Shown: positions 8,801 to 14,742, numbered from the stretch's first letter. The stretch: 15,340 nucleotides of DNA from PKWO01 sp036561005 (GCA_036561005.1 DATBQE010000212.1:1-15340); one strand, 5' to 3'. Notes: generated from the letters alone by a model not told the origin. A program made the numbers and translations.

Positions 8801-9661
8801 AGTTTTGTAGAGCGCGTGGATGAGCGCATCGCTACCCGTGAGCGATACGGCAACGAGGTCAGCCTGCATTTCCATTTCGCGCGACAGTGCGCGTTCTGCG
8901 ATCAACAGCAGGCGAAAGCTGAGTTCAACAATCGATCGAACCGACCACACCAGCAACGAAAGCAGCCAGCCGATCCAGGCAATGCGAATATCGACGCGAG
9001 ACAGGCCGTTGATGAATTTGTCGAACGCATCACGCTGCGCCACCAGGTGGCCCGCAATTTGCTGGGCTATATAAACCCAGCGTCCGACCGCCATCGAGCG
9101 TTGTGCAAAGTGGCCAAATTCGTGCGCCAGTACGGCCTTGAACTCTCCAATGGTCAATACGTTGACCAGTCCAAGACCGATCAACAGGTTTTTGCGTGTG
9201 GGAAACAGGAGATTGACGATGCTGAGATCATAGAACACCGCAGCATTGACGCCTTCGCTGAGAAATATTCGATGCGGCCGCGGCGATCCGGCTTCGTCCG
9301 CCAATCTGTGGAGAAAGGCGAACAGGTCAGGTTGGTCGGCTGCCTGCAACTCGATCTCGCGCGACTGACCGCTATGTTTGACGACGAACAGGCCCTTGAT
9401 CATGAATAGTGCAAGCGCAGCGGACAAGGCGCCAACCACGAATGGCGATAGCCCGGGCTGTCCGCCATGGCGTATCAGGTTGAACATGTGCCAGGTCTGG
9501 ACGCAAAACCAGAGCGCCAAGCCGAGATAGAGCGCCACGAAGAGAAGCAAGGCAGCCACAGCGAGCCAGGCATGGCGCTTGTAACGCGGAGTGGCCCTGG
9601 TCAGGTTCTCGGGAACAAACGAGGGGCCGGCCGGGTAGATGCTTTGGATCGATGTTTGCAT
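5825..9661 (-). CDS. Giant membrane-anchored M48 family metallopeptidase with TPR-like C-terminus
   Basis: This 1278-aa protein is far longer than typical M48 proteases (about 290-500 aa). The N-terminal part has two membrane segments (about 31-53 and 74-93) and then the zinc-peptidase domain. That domain holds HEFGH (180-184) in VLAHEFGHFAQRS, the third-ligand motif ExxAD (Glu264-Asp268), and a THP motif (365-367) as seen downstream of the active site in related proteases. Residues about 395-750 are helical and charged. A third membrane segment (about 760-778) leads to a short beta-rich domain, and the last 350 residues look like helical TPR/Sel1-type repeats. It probably degrades or processes membrane or envelope proteins; the substrate is unknown. 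An in-frame TAA lies two codons upstream of the ATG, so no earlier start exists, yet no Shine-Dalgarno sequence is visible. Divergent from the patatin gene. Confidence 0.88.
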   Translation of the reverse strand: MQTSIQSIYPAGPSFVPENLTRATPRYKRHAWLAVAALLLFVALYLGLALWFCVQTWHMFNLIRHGGQPGLSPFVVGALSAALALFMIKGLFVVKHSGQSREIELQAADQPDLFAFLHRLADEAGSPRPHRIFLSEGVNAAVFYDLSIVNLLFPTRKNLLIGLGLVNVLTIGEFKAVLAHEFGHFAQRSMAVGRWVYIAQQIAGHLVAQRDAFDKFINGLSRVDIRIAWIGWLLSLLVWSVRSIVELSFRLLLIAERALSREMEMQADLVAVSLTGSDALIHALYKTGPAESAWNRALLFANTQYAKNRRIGDLFTIQARVVEHMRVVHDDVQYGRVPPVPPEQPAAHRVFKADFARPPAMWATHPLNHEREENAKRAYVSAPIDERPAWTVFGEVQAQRALRIRVSQALLKDEATQVPMMSDEEACENLDMEFRREYLNRFYRSSYLARSVVRSGLNVDELYDRVDQLPPEALKQLYPPSLSGDLEALREFQRETAMLKAIEQGIMHTAGNTAYFRGRPLRRKDLPGAIAQAESDLAQMEQKVLAHDRLCRTAHLVAAMAQGGAWETYLKSVLSLMHYADHCAADLRDMQGLTSNVYQVVTAGGKLNEEKFNRLLSTCQSLFHCLSAVYVEAGKVQPGVAILTRLEAESWQALLGEFRFAAPDRNNINDWLRNVDSWINACIAALNQLYEAALGELLKTEAVLSKAYLTGTTVEAAPAPAQHPSDYPRRVPGSERPRQKARDWWSRFQSADGAVATTAKFVVAAAFIAAILAFGALSGRSELTIFNGLDNSVQVKVGAREIDLAPRAFADITLPLDTDVEVASRIGDVEIERFVEHLDQKSSHYLYNITRAAAFVEWTAIYGARRQAPPARFLGNPRWSEVVVDDMLKAPPQTLSSKAGDSRTVLASLSDKSPIQQLNSVGRSANDAATAEMAQTMAFSHARFDTSNNENLMMWMSAVRDKEKMGALLAARLHINPRDVMALRMEQDQAGGNEHAGICRKDVDMAQKQPDNPDLQYLKIRCQLAGPAQDRDFLDAAQRWPANPWLQMAAGYVALDHLDLEQASHRFNVTTSALPIAREWLYLDLARGRRLLDADASFNDLVQASSQLQAVNNIEHGARDAEFDRVWDALLRGDIKAAHALLPINQTVSRQGILIAASDGAEPAWAQAVLAVVPDASWQEDSLMFVLALAMREKRDTTPYVSLIAERSPAEIERVMRFMQAVQIDKAKMPQDDLNGMNLSWRGQAYAMALIVRGKSAPQAWRDGAKRLLFKVERPYFS

Positions 9662-9670
9662 GGCTTAAGA

Positions 9671-9676
9671 AGTATA
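9671..9676 (-). promoter_or_regulatory. Candidate -10 box of the M48 gene, implying a near-leaderless mRNA
   Basis: On the - strand TATACT ends 9 bases before the M48 ATG. A start site at the usual distance would leave only a few untranslated bases, which fits the absence of a Shine-Dalgarno sequence. No convincing -35 hexamer is seen 16-18 bases upstream, so this is tentative. Confidence 0.3.
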
Positions 9677-9899
9677 CAAAATACAAATGCGGTATGCCGC
9701 GCGTTTCTGACTTAACGAGGAGATCACGGCAGCAGAGGCGCGGGCGAGTTCAGCGGAACTGCGTAATACACGACTAGTGAGACGCGGGGCGCGTGCGGAT
9801 TACAGTTTATCAGAGCATTGACTGCCGGCAACGATCATAAACGCGCGATCTGGAAACGATGTTCATTATCAATGTCACAGAACAAATTTAGCGTTTTAC

Positions 9900-9912
9900 T
9901 GTCGAATCGACA
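9900..9912. repeat. 13-bp palindrome upstream of the patatin gene
   Basis: TGTCGA-A-TCGACA is a perfect 6-bp inverted repeat around one base, 25 bases before the preferred patatin start. It could be an operator. It is not a good match to the classical LexA box, because the spacing is one base short. Confidence 0.3.
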
Positions 9913-9921
9913 ATATCAAAC

Positions 9922-9927
9922 AGGGAG
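9922..9927 (+). promoter_or_regulatory. Ribosome binding site deciding the patatin start
   Basis: AGGGAG lies 10 bases before the ATG at 9938. The frame is also open from a TTG at 9818 and an ATG at 9872, but neither has a comparable site. The protein similarity to YjjU begins only after residue 40 of the shorter form. Confidence 0.5.
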
Positions 9928-9937
9928 TGCGAACACG

Positions 9938-10951
9938 ATGCGGTCACGCGAGCATCATTTTTCGACAATTTTTGGCACGGATGACACGTTCAGCATCCGG
10001 GTCACCGGTAACGGGCAAGCGGCGGATTTACGTGACCATGCCGAAGCTCGTCTGCACCCAGCCGATGCGAACCTTGGTTTGGTGTGCGAGGGCGGCGGCC
10101 AGCGCGGTATTTTTACGGCGGGCGTCCTCGATAGTTTCATGAAGGAAAATTTCTTTCCCTTCCATACGATGATCGGCGTATCGGCCGGCGCACAAAATCT
10201 CTCCGCATATGCATGCGGAGAACCGGGCTATGCACGACATGCCATCATGCGTTACACGACCCAGAAAGCATTTTTTGACCCTATGCGCTTTGCCCGTGGC
10301 GGGCATTTGATCGATCTGGACTGGTATTTCGACACGTTGCAGAACGAGGCGCCGCTGGATCTGCACCGCGCGCATCAAATGCTTGAGGGGCGCGCACTAT
10401 TTATGTGCGCCAGTCGTTGCGACACGCTCAAGGCAGAATACCTGCCCTTTCATATCGACCGCCTGCCGTTATCGATCAAAGCGTCGAGTGCCATTCCTCT
10501 GTTCTACCGCGGCGGTGTCGCACTCAATGGCGTCGATTATTGGGATGGCGGCGTGGCCGATGCCTTGCCCGTGCAGGCCGCCCATCGAGCAGGCAGCAAT
10601 TGCATCGTGCTCATCCGAACCGTGCCGCGCGCCAGCGGAGAATGGCCCGCCGACGAATCAAACGAAGGTGTGGGAAAATTGCGGCGCAAGATCCGGCACG
10701 AAAAATTGCAACAAACTGCGGCGATGGTGGAAACGCATCTCGCGAGCTATCGCAATGCGCGCGCCTTCATCGAGCGCCCGCCCCGCGACGTGACAGTGAT
10801 AGAAATCGCACCCAAGCGGCCGCTCAAAAGTCGCCTCTTGGGAAGTGCGATCGAAGCGTTACGCCACGATTACCGTTTAGGTCAGAAATGCGGCCGCAGC
10901 TTCATGGAACACTTCGTGCGGCGTCTGCAAGGCAAGTCGGCTACGACTTGA
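9938..10951 (+). CDS. yjjU: YjjU-like patatin family phospholipase
   Basis: This is a 337-aa cytoplasmic patatin-type serine acyl hydrolase, predicted to release fatty acids from phospholipids. The oxyanion-hole motif reads EGGGQRG (51-57), the nucleophile elbow GVSAG (Ser82) and the catalytic Asp motif DGG (Asp203), so the Ser-Asp dyad is complete. Long stretches match my memory of E. coli YjjU: LVCEGGGQRGIFTAGVLD, SAGAQNLSA, RYTTxKxFFDPxRF, GGxLIDLDW and SSAIPxFYRxGV. The assignment to that subfamily is therefore firm, although the physiological substrate of YjjU is not well established. No signal peptide or membrane segment is seen. The start was chosen by its ribosome site; a longer form from 9818 (377 aa) is possible. 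The stop overlaps the end of the convergent DUF3052-like gene by 11 bases. Confidence 0.9.
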   Translation: MRSREHHFSTIFGTDDTFSIRVTGNGQAADLRDHAEARLHPADANLGLVCEGGGQRGIFTAGVLDSFMKENFFPFHTMIGVSAGAQNLSAYACGEPGYARHAIMRYTTQKAFFDPMRFARGGHLIDLDWYFDTLQNEAPLDLHRAHQMLEGRALFMCASRCDTLKAEYLPFHIDRLPLSIKASSAIPLFYRGGVALNGVDYWDGGVADALPVQAAHRAGSNCIVLIRTVPRASGEWPADESNEGVGKLRRKIRHEKLQQTAAMVETHLASYRNARAFIERPPRDVTVIEIAPKRPLKSRLLGSAIEALRHDYRLGQKCGRSFMEHFVRRLQGKSATT

Positions 10952-11339
10952 TGAACTCAGTGCGGCGAAACCGCAGCGCCGACCAGTCTTCATCGATAGC
11001 GACCATGCGTACCGAGTCATAACCTGCCGCACGGATGATATCCCAACCGACATCACGATTGAATTCGCAACGGTAGCGTTTGGAACTGCCTTTGGGATAG
11101 GCAAACCAGATTATTGCATCACCTTCTGCCCCGGCTGCCAGCGCAGCGGAATATTTGTCCAACTCTGCCTTGGTGACGGCAAATGCCAAGGCGAAATGCA
11201 CCTTTGCGTTCTTCGTCAAAGAGCGCACGATTTTGACCCCAGTCAACGCCTCAAGTTCTCGCTCAAACGACTGCGGTGCATTGAGAATCAGGATCTCGCG
11301 ATGGTCCTTGAGGTTCATTTTTTCGAACAGGCTAGCCAC
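10941..11339 (-). CDS. DUF3052-like protein, 132 aa
   Basis: This small soluble protein of unknown biochemical function is the last gene of a three-gene set on this strand. Its C-terminal half carries a distinctive block: IIWFAYPKGSSKRYRCEFNRDVGWDIIRAAGYDSVRMVAIDEDWSALRFR (split here only by eye into IIWFAYPK, NRDVGWD and AIDEDWSALRFR). It resembles the DUF3052 family as I remember it, which lacks a known activity. Conserved Trp, Asp and Arg residues suggest a small alpha/beta domain. The start is GTG at 11339, supported by GAGGAAA six bases upstream; the first internal ATG (residue 8) has no ribosome site. It begins 15 bases after the stop of the phosphatase gene, so the two are probably cotranscribed. 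Its end overlaps the patatin gene end by 11 bases. Confidence 0.75.
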   Translation of the reverse strand: MASLFEKMNLKDHREILILNAPQSFERELEALTGVKIVRSLTKNAKVHFALAFAVTKAELDKYSAALAAGAEGDAIIWFAYPKGSSKRYRCEFNRDVGWDIIRAAGYDSVRMVAIDEDWSALRFRRTEFIKS

Positions 11340-11343
11340 GCGG

Positions 11344-11350
11344 TTTCCTC
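11344..11350 (-). promoter_or_regulatory. Ribosome binding site for a GTG start
   Basis: GAGGAAA on the - strand places AGGA six bases before the GTG at 11339. It lies wholly inside the 15-base gap between the phosphatase stop and the DUF3052-like start. It is the main reason for preferring GTG over the internal ATG. Confidence 0.6.
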
Positions 11351-11354
11351 AAAA

Positions 11355-11729
11355 TCATGCCCCAAACCCACTATCGAGGCCGAGGACATGTGCCACCGGA
11401 TCGCGCAGGAGCTCGACCAATTCGGAATCCATGAATTTGTATTCGTCCGGTATATCGAGTACGAAGATCCGCTTGCCTTCCAGCAGGTGACGATAGCTCG
11501 CAACGAGCCGAGATTTGTGCTTTTCTTCCATCGCGAAGACAACGTCAGCCCAGTTCAAGTCATCGGCCGATACGGTACGCCTGGCATTGGGACTGGTTCC
11601 GGCAGAACGCACCGATAAGGCGGGATGTTTGCGCCAAATTTGTTCGGCAGTCGGGCTACGCCATTGGTTCCGGCTGCAAATGAACAGCACCTTGGTGACG
11701 GCGCCCTCCTGCCTTGCACCGGCCTTCAT
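11355..11729 (-). CDS. Low-molecular-weight protein tyrosine phosphatase family protein, 124 aa
   Basis: This is a short cysteine phosphatase-like protein. The P-loop is FICSRNQWRSPTAE, a CX5R motif with Cys18 and Arg24, followed by Ser25. The general-acid region near the C-terminus reads LDIPDEYKFMD (91-101), typical of a compact 105-125 aa subfamily. Classical LMW-PTPs such as Wzb/Etp are about 145-150 aa with CX5RS and DPYY, so this one lacks their usual end. The predicted reaction is hydrolysis of phosphotyrosine or a similar phosphate ester in the cytoplasm; the partner is unknown and no tyrosine-kinase gene is near. The start is uncertain. The ATG at 11729 has no clear ribosome site, while AGGAGG lies inside the coding region about 14 bases before a GTG that would remove 13 residues. 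Its start is 18 bases after the eCIS_core stop, so cotranscription is likely. Confidence 0.82.
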   Translation of the reverse strand: MKAGARQEGAVTKVLFICSRNQWRSPTAEQIWRKHPALSVRSAGTSPNARRTVSADDLNWADVVFAMEEKHKSRLVASYRHLLEGKRIFVLDIPDEYKFMDSELVELLRDPVAHVLGLDSGFGA

Positions 11730-11747
11730 GAAAAGGATTGCGGACGA

Positions 11748-12521
11748 CTATTTATTGGATTTGCGCCAGGCAGCCGGGCCGACGCGCATTTGCAGGGCTT
11801 TTGCACCCATGACGTCTGCTTCGTGTTCAAGATTGGGGTCGTTGTTGACCGGTGTGCCTTCTTTCATCTGCGTAGTCGGCTGCACCCGCCCCTGTGCTTG
11901 CTGCACGACATGCCAGGCCTCATGAGGCACATGCTTTTCCTGGCCCGGTGCGACATGAATGTCGCTACCTTGCGCATAGGCCAGTGCATTCAATTGCGCC
12001 GGCTGCGGCGAGTTGTAATGTACCTTGACATGGTCCATCGACATGCCCGACAAATTCTCGACACCGCTTTTAAGCTGGTCAGGCAGGCCGGTTCGATTGG
12101 GTTCCTGGCGCTGTACCGGGCTTGCGCGTTTGCGCTGAGCGAGTTCGTCGTCCTTCGCCCTTTGCGCGGTGGTGCCCGATCCTGGGGCTTCCAATTCATC
12201 GGCTACGGCCATCTGCGCCGTGGCTGCCCCCTTTCCTTTCAATTCTTCCTCTTCCACAAGTTGGGCTGCGCCCAAGGAATCGCGAAGTTTCGCCTGGGCT
12301 ACGACCCGGGTGCTCTCATCGGCACGCGCATTCAGAGCCATTTGTCGCATGACCGGTTCGCTGGTGTCGGCCATGCCGCTGAGCCTGCGCTGCGCGGCTT
12401 GCGACTGGCGCCGATCAACCTGCCCGATCGCTTCGCGACTGGACGAATCGGCTCGAAATGCCTGCGCGGGGGAGGAACTGCGTTCCTGATCACGAGTTGG
12501 GCTGGAGTCAACGAATTTCAT
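11748..12521 (-). CDS. eCIS_core (DUF4157) domain protein
   Basis: This is a 257-aa soluble protein. It opens MKFVDSSP and then AAQRRLSGMADTSEPVMRQMALNARAD (split: AAQRRLSGMAD, SEPVMRQMAL), the Gln/Met-rich leader common to DUF4157 proteins. A low-complexity acidic middle follows with Glu-rich, Gln-Arg-ending units (VEEEELKGK, DELAQRKR, PVQRQ; about 88-139). The C-terminal DUF4157 domain (about 143-240) contains ALAYAQGSDIHVAPGQ and the gluzincin-like HEAWH (200-204) in HEAWHVVQQAQG, with LEHEAD (231-236) as a likely third zinc ligand. The family is linked to extracellular contractile injection systems, as core-associated or toxin-linked putative proteases. The ATG at 12521 matches how the family begins; a TTG seven codons upstream gives 264 aa. 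No injection-system gene is visible here. Peptidase activity is inferred from the motif only. Confidence 0.87.
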   Translation of the reverse strand: MKFVDSSPTRDQERSSSPAQAFRADSSSREAIGQVDRRQSQAAQRRLSGMADTSEPVMRQMALNARADESTRVVAQAKLRDSLGAAQLVEEEELKGKGAATAQMAVADELEAPGSGTTAQRAKDDELAQRKRASPVQRQEPNRTGLPDQLKSGVENLSGMSMDHVKVHYNSPQPAQLNALAYAQGSDIHVAPGQEKHVPHEAWHVVQQAQGRVQPTTQMKEGTPVNNDPNLEHEADVMGAKALQMRVGPAAWRKSNK

Positions 12522-12670
12522 ATTCGAATCGCTTTTCGGCAAGGTTCGACAAACTCACGCAATGGTCATGCAAAACCACATGCACGCCGTTCGATACACG
12601 GGCAACCCGCCTTGGCGGAAATGGAGGCTCGACCATGCGCGCACCCTATCAAAGCGACAGGATACCCATA

Positions 12671-12699
12671 AGTATCATAGGACTTCAGGCGATTTGCAA
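12671..12699 (-). promoter_or_regulatory. Candidate promoter for the eCIS_core operon
   Basis: Reading the - strand, TTGCAA (12699-12694) is followed after 17 bases by GATACT (12676-12671). Spacing is ideal but the hexamers are only moderate matches. It is about 150 bases upstream of the eCIS_core start. Confidence 0.25.
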
Positions 12700-12762
12700 G
12701 CGGGAATTCGAACGAACAAGCGGTATTTCCGGCAACATCGCGTTAACCGATACTTGGCGGGT

Positions 12763-12768
12763 TAGAAT
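12763..12768 (+). promoter_or_regulatory. Candidate -10 box for the LspA-like gene
   Basis: TAGAAT matches the -10 consensus at five of six bases and lies about 100 bases before the gene. No clear -35 hexamer is seen at 16-18 bases, so this is weak. Confidence 0.25.
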
Positions 12769-12858
12769 GCCGCATTTCGCGCGTCGCGCGTTGGAGTTCG
12801 ATGGCGATCACGGATTGCGTGTGCCGTATCGAGTTTTACACATCCGCAGGACTGCCAC

Positions 12859-12863
12859 GGGAG
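12859..12863 (+). promoter_or_regulatory. Ribosome binding site favouring a TTG start
   Basis: GGGAG ends six bases before an in-frame TTG at 12870 and 18 bases before the first suitable ATG at 12882. Spacing favours the TTG as the start of the LspA-like gene. Confidence 0.45.
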
Positions 12864-12869
12864 TTTCAC

Positions 12870-13379
12870 TTGAGCACTAATATGCAAGATCATCGAAAAC
12901 AACCGTACGTGTTCTGGTTTGCAGCAATTGTGGCCTTGGCGCTATCACAGTTGTCGAGCTACCTGATCAACATGAATCTCGCAATCGGCGAGACTTGGGT
13001 TGCGGCGCCATTTCTCTACATCACCCACGTGCGCAATATTGGCGGCACGTTCGGTTTGTTTCCTGGCCATGGCTACCTGTTCGCCGGGCTGTCTATCGCC
13101 ATCATGGTGATTTGCAGTGTGGCTTTCCTGCGCAGCAAACCGGTGCACTGGGCGCAAACCATGCTGTTCGGCTTCATTATCGGCGGCGGTTCGGCCAATG
13201 TCGTGGATCGGCTGGTGCGCGGCTCGGTGGTCGACTTCATCAACGTTCAGGGCATTCCACACTGGCAGTACATCTTCAATACCGCCGATGTATTCATTCA
13301 TATCGGCATCTGGCCGACGCTTGTCATCGGATTCTGGCAAGCACGCCACGACCATAAGAATGCATCTACGACAGGCTGA
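12870..13379 (+). CDS. LspA-like signal peptidase II, variant lacking the helix-1 DxxxK
   Basis: This four-helix inner-membrane protein of 169 aa is close to the usual LspA length (about 160-170 aa). LspA is the aspartyl protease that cleaves the signal peptide from lipidated prolipoproteins. The catalytic pair is present: Asp113 in SANVVDR and Asp140 in FNTADVFIHIG. Also present are VRNIGGTFGLF (54-64, usually RNxGAAF) and GSVVDFINVQG (118-128). In helix 1, however, where LspA has a conserved DxxxK, this protein has SQLSS (26-30), so both the Asp and the Lys are Ser. GGxxGN is GGGSAN. It looks like a divergent paralog, not the housekeeping copy, which in many proteobacteria lies by ileS; no such gene is here. 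Start: TTG at 12870 by ribosome site, or ATG at 12882; a frame from 12801 is open but unlikely. Confidence 0.82.
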   Translation: MSTNMQDHRKQPYVFWFAAIVALALSQLSSYLINMNLAIGETWVAAPFLYITHVRNIGGTFGLFPGHGYLFAGLSIAIMVICSVAFLRSKPVHWAQTMLFGFIIGGGSANVVDRLVRGSVVDFINVQGIPHWQYIFNTADVFIHIGIWPTLVIGFWQARHDHKNASTTG

Positions 13380-13424
13380 TCAACCCTATCCCGCAAGCCA
13401 ATCTGCCGACTCCCTGCTGCAATC

Positions 13425-13446
13425 TACCTGTCATTCTTGACAGGTA
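13425..13446 (+). terminator. Perfect 9-bp hairpin after the LspA-like gene
   Basis: TACCTGTCA (13425-13433) and TGACAGGTA (13438-13446) form a perfect stem with a TTCT loop, 46 bases after the stop codon. No T-run follows, so it would be an atypical terminator; a protein-binding site or mRNA-stabilising hairpin is equally possible. Confidence 0.4.
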
Positions 13447-13608
13447 AAATTATGCCAGGCGCCCACGCGCAAACCGGCAATTGAATTGTGTGCTGTGCAA
13501 TTCGACGTCCTCGAAACAGATTCCAACAGTTTGAAACAATAAAATCCGAAGCTCACTTGTTCGCCGCGGCACGCACCGGTAATCTTCTTCCGAGTTTGAA
13601 CACAATTT

Positions 13609-13615
13609 GGAGGGG
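13609..13615 (+). promoter_or_regulatory. Ribosome binding site of the serine hydrolase
   Basis: GGAGGGG places GGAGG five bases before the ATG at 13619. A TTG at 13607 in the same frame overlaps this site and can be discarded. Confidence 0.7.
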
Positions 13616-13618
13616 AAA

Positions 13619-14656
13619 ATGCGCCAGACTGCAGCGCTTACATCGCGTATCCGTTCGGTTCCGTGCCTGGACATGGCTCTCATCGTCGTCCTGCTATCCT
13701 TAAGCCCCTGCGGCAAGGCAGCGAGCGATGCGATTTCGAAAGCGCAACGAGCCGCTGCAGCGCAGCAGACCGCGCAGTCGAGTCCCGCATGCAAATCGAT
13801 CCAGCCATTTTATTGGGAAATCGGGGACGGCCACGGGGCACTTGCCGGCGGCGCCCAAGGTAACAATGCGCCTGCGCGCGACGCGCAGATGCACATCGCA
13901 AGCGCATCCAAACTGGTCTACGCCGCCTACGTCGCGCAACGCCGGGATGGAAACTTGACGGATGGCGACGTGCGCTTCCTGACCTTCAGGAGCGGTTATA
14001 CGCATTTTCGCTTTTGCCGGCGCAACCAGACAGAAGGTGCCTGTCTCGATAGTTTTCTCAATGGCGGGGGCAGGCCCGATGCGGCAACGGCAGGGCAATT
14101 TGATTACAGCGGCGGCCACATGCAAAAGCACGCGGCGCTGATGGGCTTGGGCAATATGAACAGGGATGCGTTGACCGAAGAAATGCATCGCGGCCTGACA
14201 ACGTTGGGAGCAGACTGGAAATTCACCTATTCACAGGCTCAACCGGCCGGAGGCGGGGTCTCCAGTGTTGCAGATTATGCGCGCTTTCTGAGCGCCATCG
14301 TGGCCGGAGAATTACACATTTCCAAGCTGCTGGGGAGCCACAAGGTGTGTACCAACCCGCAAAGCTGTCCATCTGAGGCGCAGAAGACACCGATTCCGTT
14401 GGATGAAAGTTGGCACTATTCGATTGGCCATTGGGTGGAAGACGACCCCAAGGTGGGCGACGGCGCCTTCAGCAGCCCCGGCGCATTCGGATTTTATCCA
14501 TGGATCAGCGCCGACAAGCAGTTTTACGGTATTGTGGGACGGGAAAACCACCGCGGGTTGTTTTCAGCCGACGAAGAGGAAAAACCAGCAGTCGGCTCGG
14601 TTGACTGTGGACGCGCGATTCGTGCGGCCTGGATTCAGGGAATTGCCCAGCCTTAG
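13619..14656 (+). CDS. Exported SxxK serine hydrolase (beta-lactamase / DD-peptidase fold)
   Basis: This 345-aa protein is predicted to be exported: a basic start, a hydrophobic run MALIVVLLSLS (19-29), then SPCGKAAS. AKA-like residues suggest cleavage near 35; the Cys31 context (Ser-Pro-Cys) is a poor lipobox. The active-site motif is ASASK (94-98), giving SxxK with Ser95 and Lys98. Where class C enzymes have YxN there is YSG (163-165). In the C-terminal part SSPGAFGFYPWISADKQFYGIVGRE holds the probable third motif. The fold is thus that of class C beta-lactamases, DD-peptidases and related esterases, but length and motifs fit none closely enough to name a substrate. Cysteines at 58, 133 and 142 could form a disulfide in the periplasm. 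No resistance function should be assumed. It stands alone downstream of the LspA-like gene. Confidence 0.8.
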   Translation: MRQTAALTSRIRSVPCLDMALIVVLLSLSPCGKAASDAISKAQRAAAAQQTAQSSPACKSIQPFYWEIGDGHGALAGGAQGNNAPARDAQMHIASASKLVYAAYVAQRRDGNLTDGDVRFLTFRSGYTHFRFCRRNQTEGACLDSFLNGGGRPDAATAGQFDYSGGHMQKHAALMGLGNMNRDALTEEMHRGLTTLGADWKFTYSQAQPAGGGVSSVADYARFLSAIVAGELHISKLLGSHKVCTNPQSCPSEAQKTPIPLDESWHYSIGHWVEDDPKVGDGAFSSPGAFGFYPWISADKQFYGIVGRENHRGLFSADEEEKPAVGSVDCGRAIRAAWIQGIAQP

Positions 14657-14682
14657 CGCGGTTTCTCGCCGTTCATAAACCG

Positions 14683-14716
14683 GCGGCACACCAGGAATTG
14701 ATAGCAGGTGTGCCGC
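14683..14716. terminator. Perfect 10-bp inverted repeat between convergent genes
   Basis: GCGGCACACC (14683-14692) and GGTGTGCCGC (14707-14716) pair perfectly around a 14-base loop. It sits between the serine hydrolase stop and the end of the convergent small lipoprotein gene, where a shared bidirectional terminator would be expected. T-runs on either side are short, so termination is inferred from position. An overlapping weaker pairing, CGGTTT (14659-14664) with AAACCG (14677-14682), is also possible. Confidence 0.5.
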
Positions 14717-14742
14717 GCAGACAAATATGGCGGTTTGATTTC

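Larger units (their letters stand above)
12522..12869. other. Divergent intergenic region, no gene seen
   Basis: This 348-base gap lies between the eCIS_core gene (- strand) and the LspA-like gene (+ strand). Open frames crossing it have no ribosome site and no recognisable protein content. It holds weak promoter candidates for both directions, listed separately, and a GC-rich CGCGCG-T-CGCGCG stretch at about 12778-12790 that cannot fold into a normal hairpin. Confidence 0.5.

Noticed and set aside
9900..9912. LexA-box reading of the palindrome before the patatin gene
   Set aside because: CTGT and ACA ends are present but the spacing is seven bases, not eight, and the last base does not match; kept only as an unnamed palindrome.
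11625..12671. 348-codon open frame on the + strand
   Set aside because: Opposite the eCIS_core gene, whose family motifs are unmistakable; this frame is its shadow.
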